The translations under genes and the position numbers were made by a program. DNA of 64,000 nt. It comes from Trichoplax sp. H2. Its lineage: Eukaryota; Placozoa; Uniplacotomia; Trichoplacea. Every line of letters begins with the position of its first letter. The first letter of the stretch is position 1. The notes below the pieces were generated by a model, which saw nothing but the letters and a program-made list of their open reading frames with translations, did not search any database and was not told the origin of the DNA. Shown one piece after another: positions 40,081 through 50,757 of the stretch. The stretch spans positions 106,074 to 170,073 of the forward strand of contig NOWV01000171.1 of NCBI GenBank assembly GCA_003344405.1. The letters are read 5' to 3'.

Positions 40081-40706
40081 AAATGAGAGTAATAACCAGT
40101 GTTGAAAACACTGAATTAACTAGTGTTGACTGTAATATGAACAATCGTATACGTAAAGTATTTGCTAACCGTAAACGCCATTGCATGTACAGAGCGGGTG
40201 GAAAGTTTAGGCCATGTCTAGTTAGCAAGCAATGCAAAATGAAAGTATTAACCAGTGTTAAAGCAATGGAATTAACTAGTGTTGACCGTAGTATGAACGG
40301 TGGTATACGTAAAGTATTTGCTAACCGTAAACGCCATTGCATGTACAGAGCGGATGGAAAGTTTAGGCTATGTCTAGTTAGCAAGCAATGCAAAATGAAA
40401 GTATTAACCAGTGTTGAAAGCAATGGAATTAACTAGTGTTGACTGTAGTATGAACAATCGTATAAGTAAAGTATTTGCTAACCGTAAACGCCATTGCGTG
40501 TACAGAGCGGGTGGAAAGTTTAGGCCATGTCTAGTTAGCAAGCAATGCAAAATGAAAGTATTAACCAGTGTTGAAAGCAATGGAATTAACTAGTGTTGAC
40601 CGTAGTATGAACGGTGGTATACGTAAAGTATTTGCTAACCGTAAACGCCATTGCATGTACAGAGCGGGTGGAAAGTCTAGGCCATATCTAGTTAGCAACC
40701 ATTGCG
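40081..40706. repeat. Four-copy tandem repeat, unit 156-157 bp
   Basis: Four head-to-tail units begin at about 40081, 40237, 40393 and 40550; the last ends near 40706. Copies are highly similar. Within each unit the words TTAACCAGTGTT and TTAACTAGTGTT recur. In the first unit CAGTGTT-GAA-AACACTG forms a small perfect hairpin. Because 156 is 52 x 3, the array stays open over several units on the plus strand (39867-40436) and on the minus strand (40423-40067). The third unit is one base longer, which shifts the plus frame. A minisatellite is the safest reading. Confidence 0.9.
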
Positions 40707-40811
40707 TTAGCCTACCGTACACGTCTTGGATCATATCCTATTAAGGTAGTAATATGAATAATACTAATTTTAAAGTATGAGATTTTGTGCATTAAAAATA
40801 AAATTTCATAT

Positions 40812-40853
40812 ATGCTGTATAAGCAATTTTTTTTTCCAAGCCATATACAGCAT
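40812..40853. repeat. Short inverted repeat with T-rich loop
   Basis: Arms ATGCTGTAT (40812-40820) and ATACAGCAT (40845-40853) are perfect complements around a loop that contains a run of T. This is the first of three inverted repeats within 400 bases. Confidence 0.6.
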
Positions 40854-40900
40854 GACTGCTTTGGGCAATTTGCCACTTCATCTTGACGTTCATATTAAGC

Positions 40901-40939
40901 AGTCCATGACTGTACCTCTCACTGACACTGTCATGGACT
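40901..40939. repeat. Inverted repeat, 10-bp perfect arms
   Basis: AGTCCATGAC (40901-40910) and GTCATGGACT (40930-40939) can pair around a 19-base loop. Confidence 0.7.
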
Positions 40940-41170
40940 ACAATACTGTACAATGTGTAGAATTTCTTTCTGGAGCAATGAGTGCATACTTTTATTCCGA
41001 TTTTTGCATCAAAATTCTCAACATTTTCAACGTGTAGCAAGAGGAAGGTCTAAATGCTATCGATTCATAACAAAAATTCAATAGAATCTATCAATTTTGG
41101 TCAGTTTTATTTCATTTTTTATTTCATTTTGAAAAATGTGAATCGAATTTCTACTCGCTGTACACTACAG

Positions 41171-41202
41171 TGTACAGTACAAAAGCAGTGTCGTACTGTA
41201 CA
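41171..41202. repeat. Inverted repeat TGTACAGTAC / GTACTGTACA
   Basis: Ten-base perfect arms (41171-41180 and 41193-41202) flank a 12-base loop. Several further copies of TACAGTAC or its complement lie within 60 bases on both sides. It sits about 450 bases upstream of the TATA box of the third aminopeptidase gene. Confidence 0.7.
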
Positions 41203-41618
41203 GTATAGCGGGTTCTCTACAATGTACAGTACAATATACGGTGCTACAGGACGCCTGGACAAAAGCAACCTCTGGACAAGCTGTTGGTGGGTGAATATCA
41301 TGACAGGTGCATCGGGCCTTTTCGATACCTGGTGTTTTCATTCATTGCATCATTCATTGTTGATCAGGAAAGCAACAACGACTAAAAATATCACTTTCAA
41401 TATTACTTGATCATGATTGATTCTAATAATAGAGATCATTTTATTCATATTTCTTCATGAGTACAGTACAGTATTTTAATGAACTGCAATTGGCTTGCTT
41501 GTATGGGTAACAATGCATTTTAGCCTAAAATTGCAGATAATAATAGGGGATTATTTATAGTTCAAGTCGGGCTTCTATCGTTAACCAACACCTTGAAAAG
41601 GGTAGAGCCATCGACGCG

Positions 41619-41628
41619 TATATATAAG
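41619..41628 (+). promoter_or_regulatory. TATA box of the third aminopeptidase gene
   Basis: TATATATAAG lies about 80 bases before the start codon at 41710. An initiator-like TCATTG about 30 bases downstream (near 41650) fits the usual TATA-to-start distance, which would give a short 5' UTR without an intron. The call rests on sequence and position only. Confidence 0.6.
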
Positions 41629-41709
41629 CATTGGCAATCATCGTATAGTGTCATTGGCCGCCCTAAAAACGTGAATATTGTCATAGGCCGATAGTAGAAT
41701 ATTGAACAA

Positions 41710-44700
41710 ATGGACGCTGGAGATTCTGATATTGAAAGTCATGACAATGATCAATTACTAGGAGATGGGTATAGTAAATCCGATGAGAAAAGAAGACTGT
41801 TTAAAACGGCCGATTCATCCGAACAATTCCATTCGGATAGCCGTTTCGCACGCAATAAACGTTGTTTTATCTTTGGTGCAATATTAGCTGGTGTTGTCAT
41901 CTTAGCCATTTTGATCGGGATCATTGCAAAATCTAAAGCACAAATCAACGGTTGTAATCAATTGAGTAGTTCAACCCACGGCAATGATGATAGCTCTCAA
42001 TTCAATAACATTAGCGTTGACGGGAAAAAATTCCCCTATACGGCATCTCGTCTACCATTGCATTTACAGCCTATTCAATATCAACTTTTATTAGTACCAA
42101 ATATCCAAGCCATGAATTATAGCGGCCAGGTATCGATTATTATCAGAGTTAAACATCCCGTCGACTACATCGTTCTACATCAACGACAATTATACATAGG
42201 TACTATTCACCTTGTTCACACCAGAGATCCATCAAGAAAATTGAAGGTAGTCCAAGTATTAAAAAATACCTATAACGAGTATTTGTATATTAAAGTCAAC
42301 GAAACCATGGCAAGGTACAAGTTCTACACTTTGAAAATTCTATTCAGCGGTCAGATAGCTACCAATAAATTGATTGGAGTCTATAGAAGCATATATACTA
42401 CAGCAAACGGTGATAAAAGGTAAGACGACATCTCGGCCAGTATCCATGTACAGTAAATGTACTTTTACTAGAATAAAGTAGTAGCACAGTCTCACGATAA
42501 TCCTGCCACAAGATATAACTAGATATAATCTTTCGCCTCTTTTCAGTAACGATGATAATAAAGTATCATCGTAGTCCAGCACATTTTGTACTTGCCGTTG
42601 TCTTAATAGGCAAGTTAGTGCTTCAAAGAATGAAGTACACTGCCATTTCTCATTTCTTTTTCATCCATACTAGGAATTTTAAGAGTGGAAATTATCCCTT
42701 TTAGTCTCGTATCATTGTGTTTATGCAAAGCATAATGTACTTGAATGTGTTTTAAAGTCTTATGGACTAAATTTAATCTGACCTGCAATTCTACAACGTG
42801 TAGAGACTCTCCATCTTCGCTTTTAGTATAGTACTGTAACTTCTCATTGAACTGTTGTTGCAATCAACACGAGAAAATGTCGCAATTCTTCGTGAATTCG
42901 ACATTGAAACGACCTTTACATGCTAGTTTTATAAAAATTAGAAACTGTTATCGCTCTGAGATTGCGTTTTAATCCATAGGCGCTATAGCCAAACCCAGAT
43001 TAAAATCCAATCGTAGCTTTTATTTTCTCTCTACTTCTATTGTGCTGCATGTAGTACCCGGTATACATTTGCTATCCTCGGTTTTAATATAGTGCAGCTT
43101 CTAGTTCGACTGTTGTTGCAATCAATAAGTTGAGAGAATGTCGCAATTCTTCAATGGATGGTTACGTTGGAGCAACCCCTAGATGCTAGTTTATAAAATT
43201 ATAAAGTATTATCGCTCTGAGAAGGCGTTCAATCTATATGCGCTGTAGCCAAACCCATTAAAATCCAATCGTAGCTTTTATTTTCTTTCTATACTGTATC
43301 GCCATCGATGAATACATATAGTGGTAATTGTCAACAATAATACTTTAGCTGAATATTCTCTGCTTGAAACAATTAGTAAAGGTATCGATATTGTCATTAC
43401 CCTTTTAAGGAGATTTGAACTAGATTATTGATTTAAACTTTAAAACCCAATCATCCTTATTTCAGTCGTATTCAAGCCACTTCTTCATACTTGAAGATGG
43501 AATCTTAAAAAGCCTAAACTCGAGGTTCACCTTACTTCATCCCTTTCGTTTTTTTTGTAATGAGTGAACTGATGATGCTATTGATGCATGCTAATATTAC
43601 AGTAGAATATCTTCAAAGATATCAAAATTGGATGTATTGAAATTTAGAATTGTTATGAATTTGATCGTTAATAATGGCGTACTTGTATTATGTAATTATC
43701 TTCTGTTAAGAGCTAAGCGATGCTGTTGCTACTACACAGAAGATTGCTAATATTACTCCCTTTGATGTGAACTCAGAAGTATTTCAGTTATTTCGAAAAT
43801 GAATCGGTTTACTGATTATGGTATTCATTTAAGGCGATAGTTGTACAGTCCTATGTCTTGAAAATTTACTAGTTCAGCCTGTTGGTACACTTTCGCTAAG
43901 TAGGAAACAATGCCATACCATGCTATACTCTACGTTTTTCCTAGTTTCATTTGCTTAGTAAAGCAATAAATGGGTTGGATATTATTCATAAGGGGTTGAG
44001 AATGGTAAAGAATTTGTGTGTATCTTTAGTACATCGAAATTTAATATACTCGCAAGTTATTAATAGAACACGCCAATGCTTTGTTATAACGTATCTTATA
44101 CTACTGTATACGCGGACGTTAGAGGGATATCATAATTTAAAGCAGACATAGTAAAAGGGAACTTGTGCTAACATTAAAGGATCCTTAAGTAAACTTTAGC
44201 CTTGTTACCATTAGACTTCCGCTTGGATATTAAATAATGCCTTTACGCAGTACTGCATCATCAACTGGGAGCGTCTCTGTTAGTACGAACAGTACTAATA
44301 ACAGCATGCAGAGCTATAATAACTGTAGAAGCTGGGGAATTTCTATCCTATTTGATTAATGTACTGTTTTATTCCGAAAGGAAATCAGTTTCTATTTTAA
44401 AAAAAACAACATTGTTTTGCGATCTATTATCATTATCCACTCAAATTGTAATTTATAATACTAGATGTTGTACCATAGCTTCTGCTTACGGTATAATCGC
44501 GAACACTCTACCGTTTCATCTGGAATCCTATGGAATCGCTACAGTTACTTTTATATCGAGCATAGTTTTCAAAATTTAGTTTGTGTTGCAAATTGTATAC
44601 TACTGATATAAAAGCATAAATTAGTTAAGCGTCTCAACCAATTTTCTTTCATTTTATCTTTTCTTCTGCTGTAGAGTAACGATATCAACCGATTTTGAAC

Positions 44701-47700
44701 CTGCCGATGCTAGATCAGCCTTTCCTTGTTTCGATGAACCAACTTTTAAATCTCATTTCAAAATAAGTATAATACGGCCTCTTGTTGATAAATGGGTAGC
44801 ACTGTCAAATATGCCTATAGAATCAATTACCAATCTGCAGAATGGTTATGCTCAAATTAACTTTGCCAATTCAACTTACATGAGCACCTATCTAGTTGCT
44901 TTCATCCTATGCCAGTTTGATTCACTAACAACGAATACTTCCAATGGCATTATGGTAATAATAATCATTCTTCATGTACTGTACGGTATTAATGTAATAT
45001 TATTTAAAGTTGCCAGTGAAACTTAGTATATAAATTTTTCCTACTGTCAAAGTCGAGAATCAATAGTCAATACTATCTTCTATGCCAAGAAGTTAATATT
45101 GATTATTCAGATATCATTTAGTATTTTTTAGTTACGTCTTAGTGATAATTATAACGGCAGTCTTCGTTCTTAATAAAGATACGCACATGGTCGGTACCTC
45201 GCCAAATAAGCAAAACGCAGTATGCCCTAAATGTAGCTAGAGAAGTTCTAATGTTTTATGAAGATTATTTTGGTATAGATTACCCATTACCGAAATTAGG
45301 TAAAAGAATCTCTTTTTGATAGTCTTTCCACTTGAATTTAATCTTTATTTAGCATATCACATCAAAGTTACACTACAACATCATTCTCGAAGAAGACTTT
45401 AAATTTATCTTGTCTTATATAGATATAGTTGGGGTACCATTTTTTTCATCCTCAGCTATGGAAAATTGGGGTTTACTCTTCTTTAAAGAAACCTCTTTGT
45501 TATATGATAATACAACTGCCTCTACGTTAGACCGCCAGGCAATCTCAACGACAGTTTGTCATGAAATCGCTCATCAGGTAAGCAAATCGCATCTTAGCGC
45601 TATGTAGCAGAATACTAAGCAAAAAGGATCATGAAATAGATTGGGTACTAATCTCAATTTAATATTTTAATATTATAGTGGTTCGGCAATTTAGTTACGC
45701 TAACTTGGTGGAATAATTTATGGTTAAATGAAGGATTTGCTTCCTATATGGAAAATATTGGAGCTAGCTACACAAATCCCGAGTTTCAGATGGTTTGTTC
45801 CATTAGCTCTTCATGGATATTGATTCTGCACAGACTACGATACAGAACCAAATCAATATATAATTATAGCTTAGACTTTATTTAGTAGTCTCTATAGTTA
45901 ATTTCACCTTCAAAAATCATCGAAATATTTATCAAAACTTCACGATTCCATAAATGGTTTGATATATAGTATTTAAATTACAGATGCGTCAATTCCCAAT
46001 GACATCTACAAGTCGCGCAATGAGAGTAGATGGCTACAAAAGTGCTAAACCAATTTCAGTTCAAGTTACTACTGTTCGCCAAATTGGAACTATGTTTAAT
46101 GCAATATCTTATGACAAGGTTTTTGATCTTAGTAAAAATAAGAATTTTTTTACTATTCATGTTATTCTATTTATTAACTTTATAAAGTTAAGGTCATCAG
46201 CTAATAGACTTAGTAACCAGTCCTTACGTATTTGTAGCTAAATTACGTTACAAATTGTAAGCTATCCCTAAATATTTAAATTATATCTCTTATACAATTG
46301 TTAGGGAGCCGCGCTATTGCATATGCTTCATACAGAATTGGGAGATTTAGCATTTCGTAAAGGGATACAGATATATCTTAACAAGCACAAATTTTCGAAC
46401 GCTGACGATAGCGATTTATGGAAAGCGTTTAGAAAGGTATCTCTAATTATTAAAATTGTTACTTTCCAAAAGACGTTTTATTATAAGTTTTAGTAAAAAT
46501 TTGATACGGTAATGCTCTGATACATTTCCAATTTTGCAATACTATACTTCAATACACATCTTTTATAGCAGAAACGATGTTACGTAGGATAGAAATCAGT
46601 ATATTGTAATCGGTTATGATGCTGACTCTATGTTAGTGCCGTAACTAATTCCTATGGAATTACTGGATAAGTTATTGAAATAGATTTCTGTACAATGTTA
46701 TACAAAAGTATAAAAAACAAGGATTTTGTACTTCTGCGAACTACAGTACTGTAAACATTCAATTTCGTGATAATAATCTCGTTGCAGATAGCGTTTTACA
46801 TTTGCAGTAAAAACCGTCTCATCTTACTGCAATTTATAAATGATGATTGATATATGCGTATTGTATTAAACCTTTCATTCTAGCATAGCTAGAAGGCAAA
46901 ATTAGATGGAGTATATTATTGTAAGATTTTGATATATCTTTGCACCATTATACTGTATGTTAGTTTGTCAAATGTCAGTAGTAAAAATAGCGATGATGAA
47001 AGCTTAACTTTCCGCCTGTTATTATGTATAGATAACTTTATTAATTTTAGTAAGCCTGTGCTTAATGGTAACAGCAATGTGTACATGAGTTTTAAAAAAG
47101 CATATGAAAACTTAATCCTCAGTTATCGGTACCATGTTATGATCGGTTATGATCTATTTTTTTACGTACTTATGGCTTTTTGTCTAAAATACCTTATCTT
47201 AGTAAAGTATTATTGGATATGATTAAGTGGTGACAGTATAAAATGACACGACGTATAGTATAAGAATTGCTTATGACCCTAATCACTAATTACGAATATC
47301 ACTTGATTGACTCAATATTCCTTCATATAAATGTTGCGATCATGCCAACATTTTACTTGATGAAACTAATGATACCAATTCATAATTTCTTTAAGTGACA
47401 TAATATATCTTGACGTTAAAATTAAATTACTATATCAAGCCATATTCATAAAATATTAATACCTCTCTGATGGGATTGGAACAATTTTATTTTAAGGCAG
47501 TGCATGGCCAATACGACGTTGAGGGATTGATGAATACTTGGACAAAGCAGTCCCATTTTCCAGTTATTACGATACAAAAATTAACGCAAGGCAAGTTAGG
47601 CATCACGCAGCAATTGTATAAGATTAATCCAACTAGCGATCAAACCAAATCAAAGCCACCAGTCTACGGGTAAATAAGTTGAAAGTTATTACACTGATTA

Positions 47701-50700
47701 TTCGACTTTGTAATGTGTGATTTCAAATCACTGCAATAACTAACTGTATATGCTACTATTTGTTCATGATATTTAGATATAAATGGTATGTTCCTGTCTC
47801 AGTTAAAACGTCCAACGGAGAAACTTATAGACATTTACTAAAAATGGATAATGGTTAGCTCACCTTTATAGATCCGAAATACTAGATAGTGTATTTCTTG
47901 AGTCTATGATATAATGCATTCTTATTTATAGGCGGCGTTTTTAAAAGTGTGTTATGTAACACATCGAATATAACTTATAATTACAAATAGCTTGTATTCA
48001 TGTCGTACTTTAAGTGCGTAAAACATATTGTTCCGCTAGGTACAATACCCACCACCGCAGACTTTAGATGGATTAAGGGTAACTTGAATCAAAGTGGCTA
48101 TTACAGAGTTAACTATGATGCTCAAAATTGGAGGGAATTGGAGAAACAGCTCAGCCAAAAACATACGGTTATTTAAATTAATAGCAGCTAATAATTTATG
48201 TATTAAATTTAACATACTAACAGCCTTGGCAATACTTGCACGTAAAGATCATATTCAACTTATATATGATTAGTTAAAATAATTCATTAATTTTTACTTG
48301 AATTAAATATTTATCATAGGAACTAAACGAGCTCGATCGGTTTGGATTATTAGATGACTCTCTTGCTTTATCAAAGTACTCAAAATACTACGTACAAATC
48401 AAAAATTAGCAACTCTAATTTTTATTCTTCCAGCATACACGCTTTAAATATAGTGTAACTTATTTAATGCTCACGGATAGGACTGGATTATTAGCTGCAA
48501 GAACGTTTCTTTCACTTACATGGTACATGGACAAAGAAAGAAACTATTTACCTGTTAAAGCCGCTTTGGATGGTATATTTTATATACATTCTCTGCTAAC
48601 CGCGGAAGCAGACAGAAAAAACGCAGAGGTGCAGATTTCATTAGACGTAGTATTTTCAGTAACTTAGGTGTTGGAATCTATTCCGTAGTGTGTTAAATTA
48701 TTTAGTTACCATTATATTATTGTCAATAAAAAATATTTCAGAATGTAGCGAAAGTAATTTACTGAGTCTAATGCTAATAACTATATTCATAGATTACATC
48801 TACCGTTAATATTGTACATTTTAATTGCTTTATGTATTTTTAATATGCCAATATAGAAATATTTACTGAACAAAGTAAAGCCTATCTATGAATATCTCGG
48901 TTGGCTCGATGATGGACCACCTTTCAGACAGTAAGTAAATTATTGAATTCACAGCTAGTTTTTACAATTCTTACAGACTTTTACTCTGGATAAATCATTA
49001 GAGGTAGCTTTAGGTTGTGCTGGTCAACCCTGAAACTGTTATAAAACTTTTTAATGCCATCTTGTAGATACCTACGAACCGTAGTGATAGGTGCCTTGTG
49101 CAGCATTAACTACCCGGACGTGGTAGATAGAAGTAAAGCTCTCTTTAAGGACTGGCTTACTAATCCAAATATGTAGGTTGTTATATATCGCTAGAATTTA
49201 TAGGAAAGCTTCTATACGTTATTCAGATTGATAAAATTCATAATGGTACAAATATTACTTATAAAAATTGTGATCTTTTAGCCTGTAATAGCTTGATACA
49301 AATTTGTTGCTAACGCTTTAAATCGGATAGAACTATTAATGGAAAAATATATCCTGTATTTCAATTTACGTAGATGATTAGTATTTTATTTCCTCCGATT
49401 TCTCCTTTATAGTCACTAATACAGCTAAGATTGTAATTGTACCGATACTCTGTTATATTACTATTCACTAAGCGATACCTCTCCATTAATATCGTAAAAT
49501 TAGGTAAAGTAATAAGGGAGCATTTGTCTATAGTAACGTATAATTTTTCTGGAAATCTTTTTCGTTGCAAGTATTTAGAAATGAATACGATGTTTTATTA
49601 TATACTACTTTTTACGTTCGCAAGGGAGGTATCCGTTATGAAGCTGATAGTATTTTATTTCTTATTAATGCCTATACAATGTATAGGGCTTGATTGTTTA
49701 TGATTTGATGTCAATATTTATTAACATCATGAAGGATTCCATAACGTACGATGTTTTAGCAAAAGTTCAGTTATCTACTTATTTGATAATTTTTCTGTAT
49801 TATAATCTTAATCATGAATATGATATTAGAGTACCAGCAAATTTGGAAAATGTAGTTCTTGACTGTGCAATTATGAATGGTGATGAAAATGATTGGAACA
49901 AAATGTTCACCAAATACATTCAATCTCAAAATCCCATTGACAAGGCAAAATATCTAGCAACTCTTGGCGTAATCCGAGATCGAAAACTTTTGTATCAGTA
50001 AGTTTAAATGACAGATTCAAGTTCAAGCAGTTTATTTACTTATCATATAAGCAAGTAAGCGATACATATCTGCTATGTAGAATAACTTTGATATTTGAAT
50101 AAATCGTGCAGATTACTAGATTCTTCTATGAAGGAAGACATCATAGGTCTCGGCGATACCGTTAATGTCATCACCTCAGTTGCTAATAACCCATTGGGCA
50201 AATCTATGGCATGGCAGTTTACAGTGCGGCATTGGAAAGACTTAATGTCTAGGTACGTTAAAATGCTAAGGTATAATTATTTAGCAACTTGAATGTTTTT
50301 AAAGGTGATGTGGATGATCTCACTAAGTAAAATCCTGGTATAATTATTTTAATATTCCTATTTAAAAGAGAATTTGGGTACATAATCTGAGTATCTTTAT
50401 ACTTTAGATATGCAGCAGCAACATTTGTTAAGGATCATTTAATAAGTGGCGTTACCAGAGGGTTTCGAACTAAAGAAGAGTTGCAAAAGGTCGTCTGAGA
50501 AAGAACGATATCTATTTTGAGCTCGTTGCGGTGCTTTTGTAATAATGTTTTTAACGCTAATAAATTGTATATATTTTTGTCCTCCTGTACAGGTAAAAGA
50601 ATTTTTTCAGTGCCAAGATAGAGAATCTAAACTGCCAGTAGTTTTAGAAGCCATTGAAAAAATTGAGGCTAAAATTCATTGGAGGCAGATGCATGAAAAG

Positions 50701-50757
50701 GAAGTTTCTAAATGGTTTAAAATTGCTACGAAGGAAAAGTCCCAAAATCCTATTTAA
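41710..50757 (+). CDS. Membrane-bound M1 zinc aminopeptidase, complete (SAMEN variant)
   Basis: Eighteen exons give 987 aa: 41710-42419, 44675-44954, 45179-45299, 45423-45577, 45679-45792, 45984-46118, 46305-46436, 47497-47669, 47777-47853, 48040-48167, 48320-48375, 48481-48628, 48857-48930, 49068-49172, 49830-49997, 50112-50252, 50408-50489, 50593-50757. A hydrophilic cytoplasmic tail of about 50 residues with acidic patches precedes one membrane helix (about 53-72), then a short stalk and the M1 domains. Active site: SAMEN at 381-385 (Ser replaces the usual Gly), HEIAH at 417-421, zinc ligand E440, catalytic Tyr 503; all key chemistry is present. Two introns found in the first two genes of the array are absent: exon 2 here equals their exons 2+3, and exon 7 equals their exons 8+9. 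It should be an ectopeptidase of the aminopeptidase N type. The start ATG is the first after the TATA box. A possible AATAAA lies at 51085-51090. Confidence 0.94.
42615..42863 (-). pseudogene. Possible remnant of an unidentified coding sequence (doubtful)
   Basis: The minus strand is open for 82 codons to TAA. The composition is unlike chance AT-rich translation: charged, helix-forming, with a heptad-like spread of Leu/Val. There is no ATG before codon 65, and a TGA directly precedes the open stretch. It lies inside an intron of the aminopeptidase gene and its upstream end runs into the adjacent direct repeat. It may be a fragment carried by a mobile or duplicated segment, or a chance frame. 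I do not recognise the family. Confidence 0.2.
42805..43310. repeat. Two-copy direct repeat, period about 258 bp
   Basis: Two diverged copies share TGTTGTTGCAATCA (from 42853 and 43111), AATGTCGCAATTCTTC, ATCGCTCTGAGA and AAATCCAATCGTAGC, in the same order. The copies differ by small indels. They lie in the first intron of the third aminopeptidase gene. Confidence 0.8.

Larger units (their letters stand above)
34120..41618. other. Gene-poor region upstream of two divergent genes
   Basis: This is the shared upstream region of the minus-strand ankyrin/death-domain gene and the plus-strand aminopeptidase at 41710. From 34.1 to 39.3 kb no coding exon with flanking splice sites was recognised; non-coding 5' exons of the ankyrin gene may lie near its left end. 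From 39.4 to 41.3 kb it holds a small minus-strand reading frame, a 156-bp tandem repeat and three short perfect inverted repeats, listed separately. Confidence 0.5.
42420..44674 (+). other. Large first intron of the third aminopeptidase gene
   Basis: This separates the anchor exon from the PCFDEP exon, as in the sister genes. It contains a two-copy direct repeat (listed) and a minus-strand open stretch at 42615-42863 with protein-like composition. No M1 exon is missing. Confidence 0.6.

Noticed and set aside
40081-40706. CRISPR array
   Set aside because: The whole 156-bp unit repeats without unique spacers, and the surrounding genes are eukaryotic.
41054-41410. Plus-strand frame of 118 codons before the third aminopeptidase
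   Set aside because: It spans the inverted-repeat cluster, has low-complexity sequence and no recognisable domain or splice context.
46929-47222. 97-codon frame within an intron of the third aminopeptidase
   Set aside because: Hydrophobic AT-rich translation without exon signals; the M1 exons on both sides join in phase without it.
48467-48480. A duplicated DRxGLL segment (48.34 and 48.47 kb) as an exon duplication in the third aminopeptidase
   Set aside because: Only part of the second occurrence is coding, and the exon starting at 48481 aligns fully with the sister exons; the resemblance is short.
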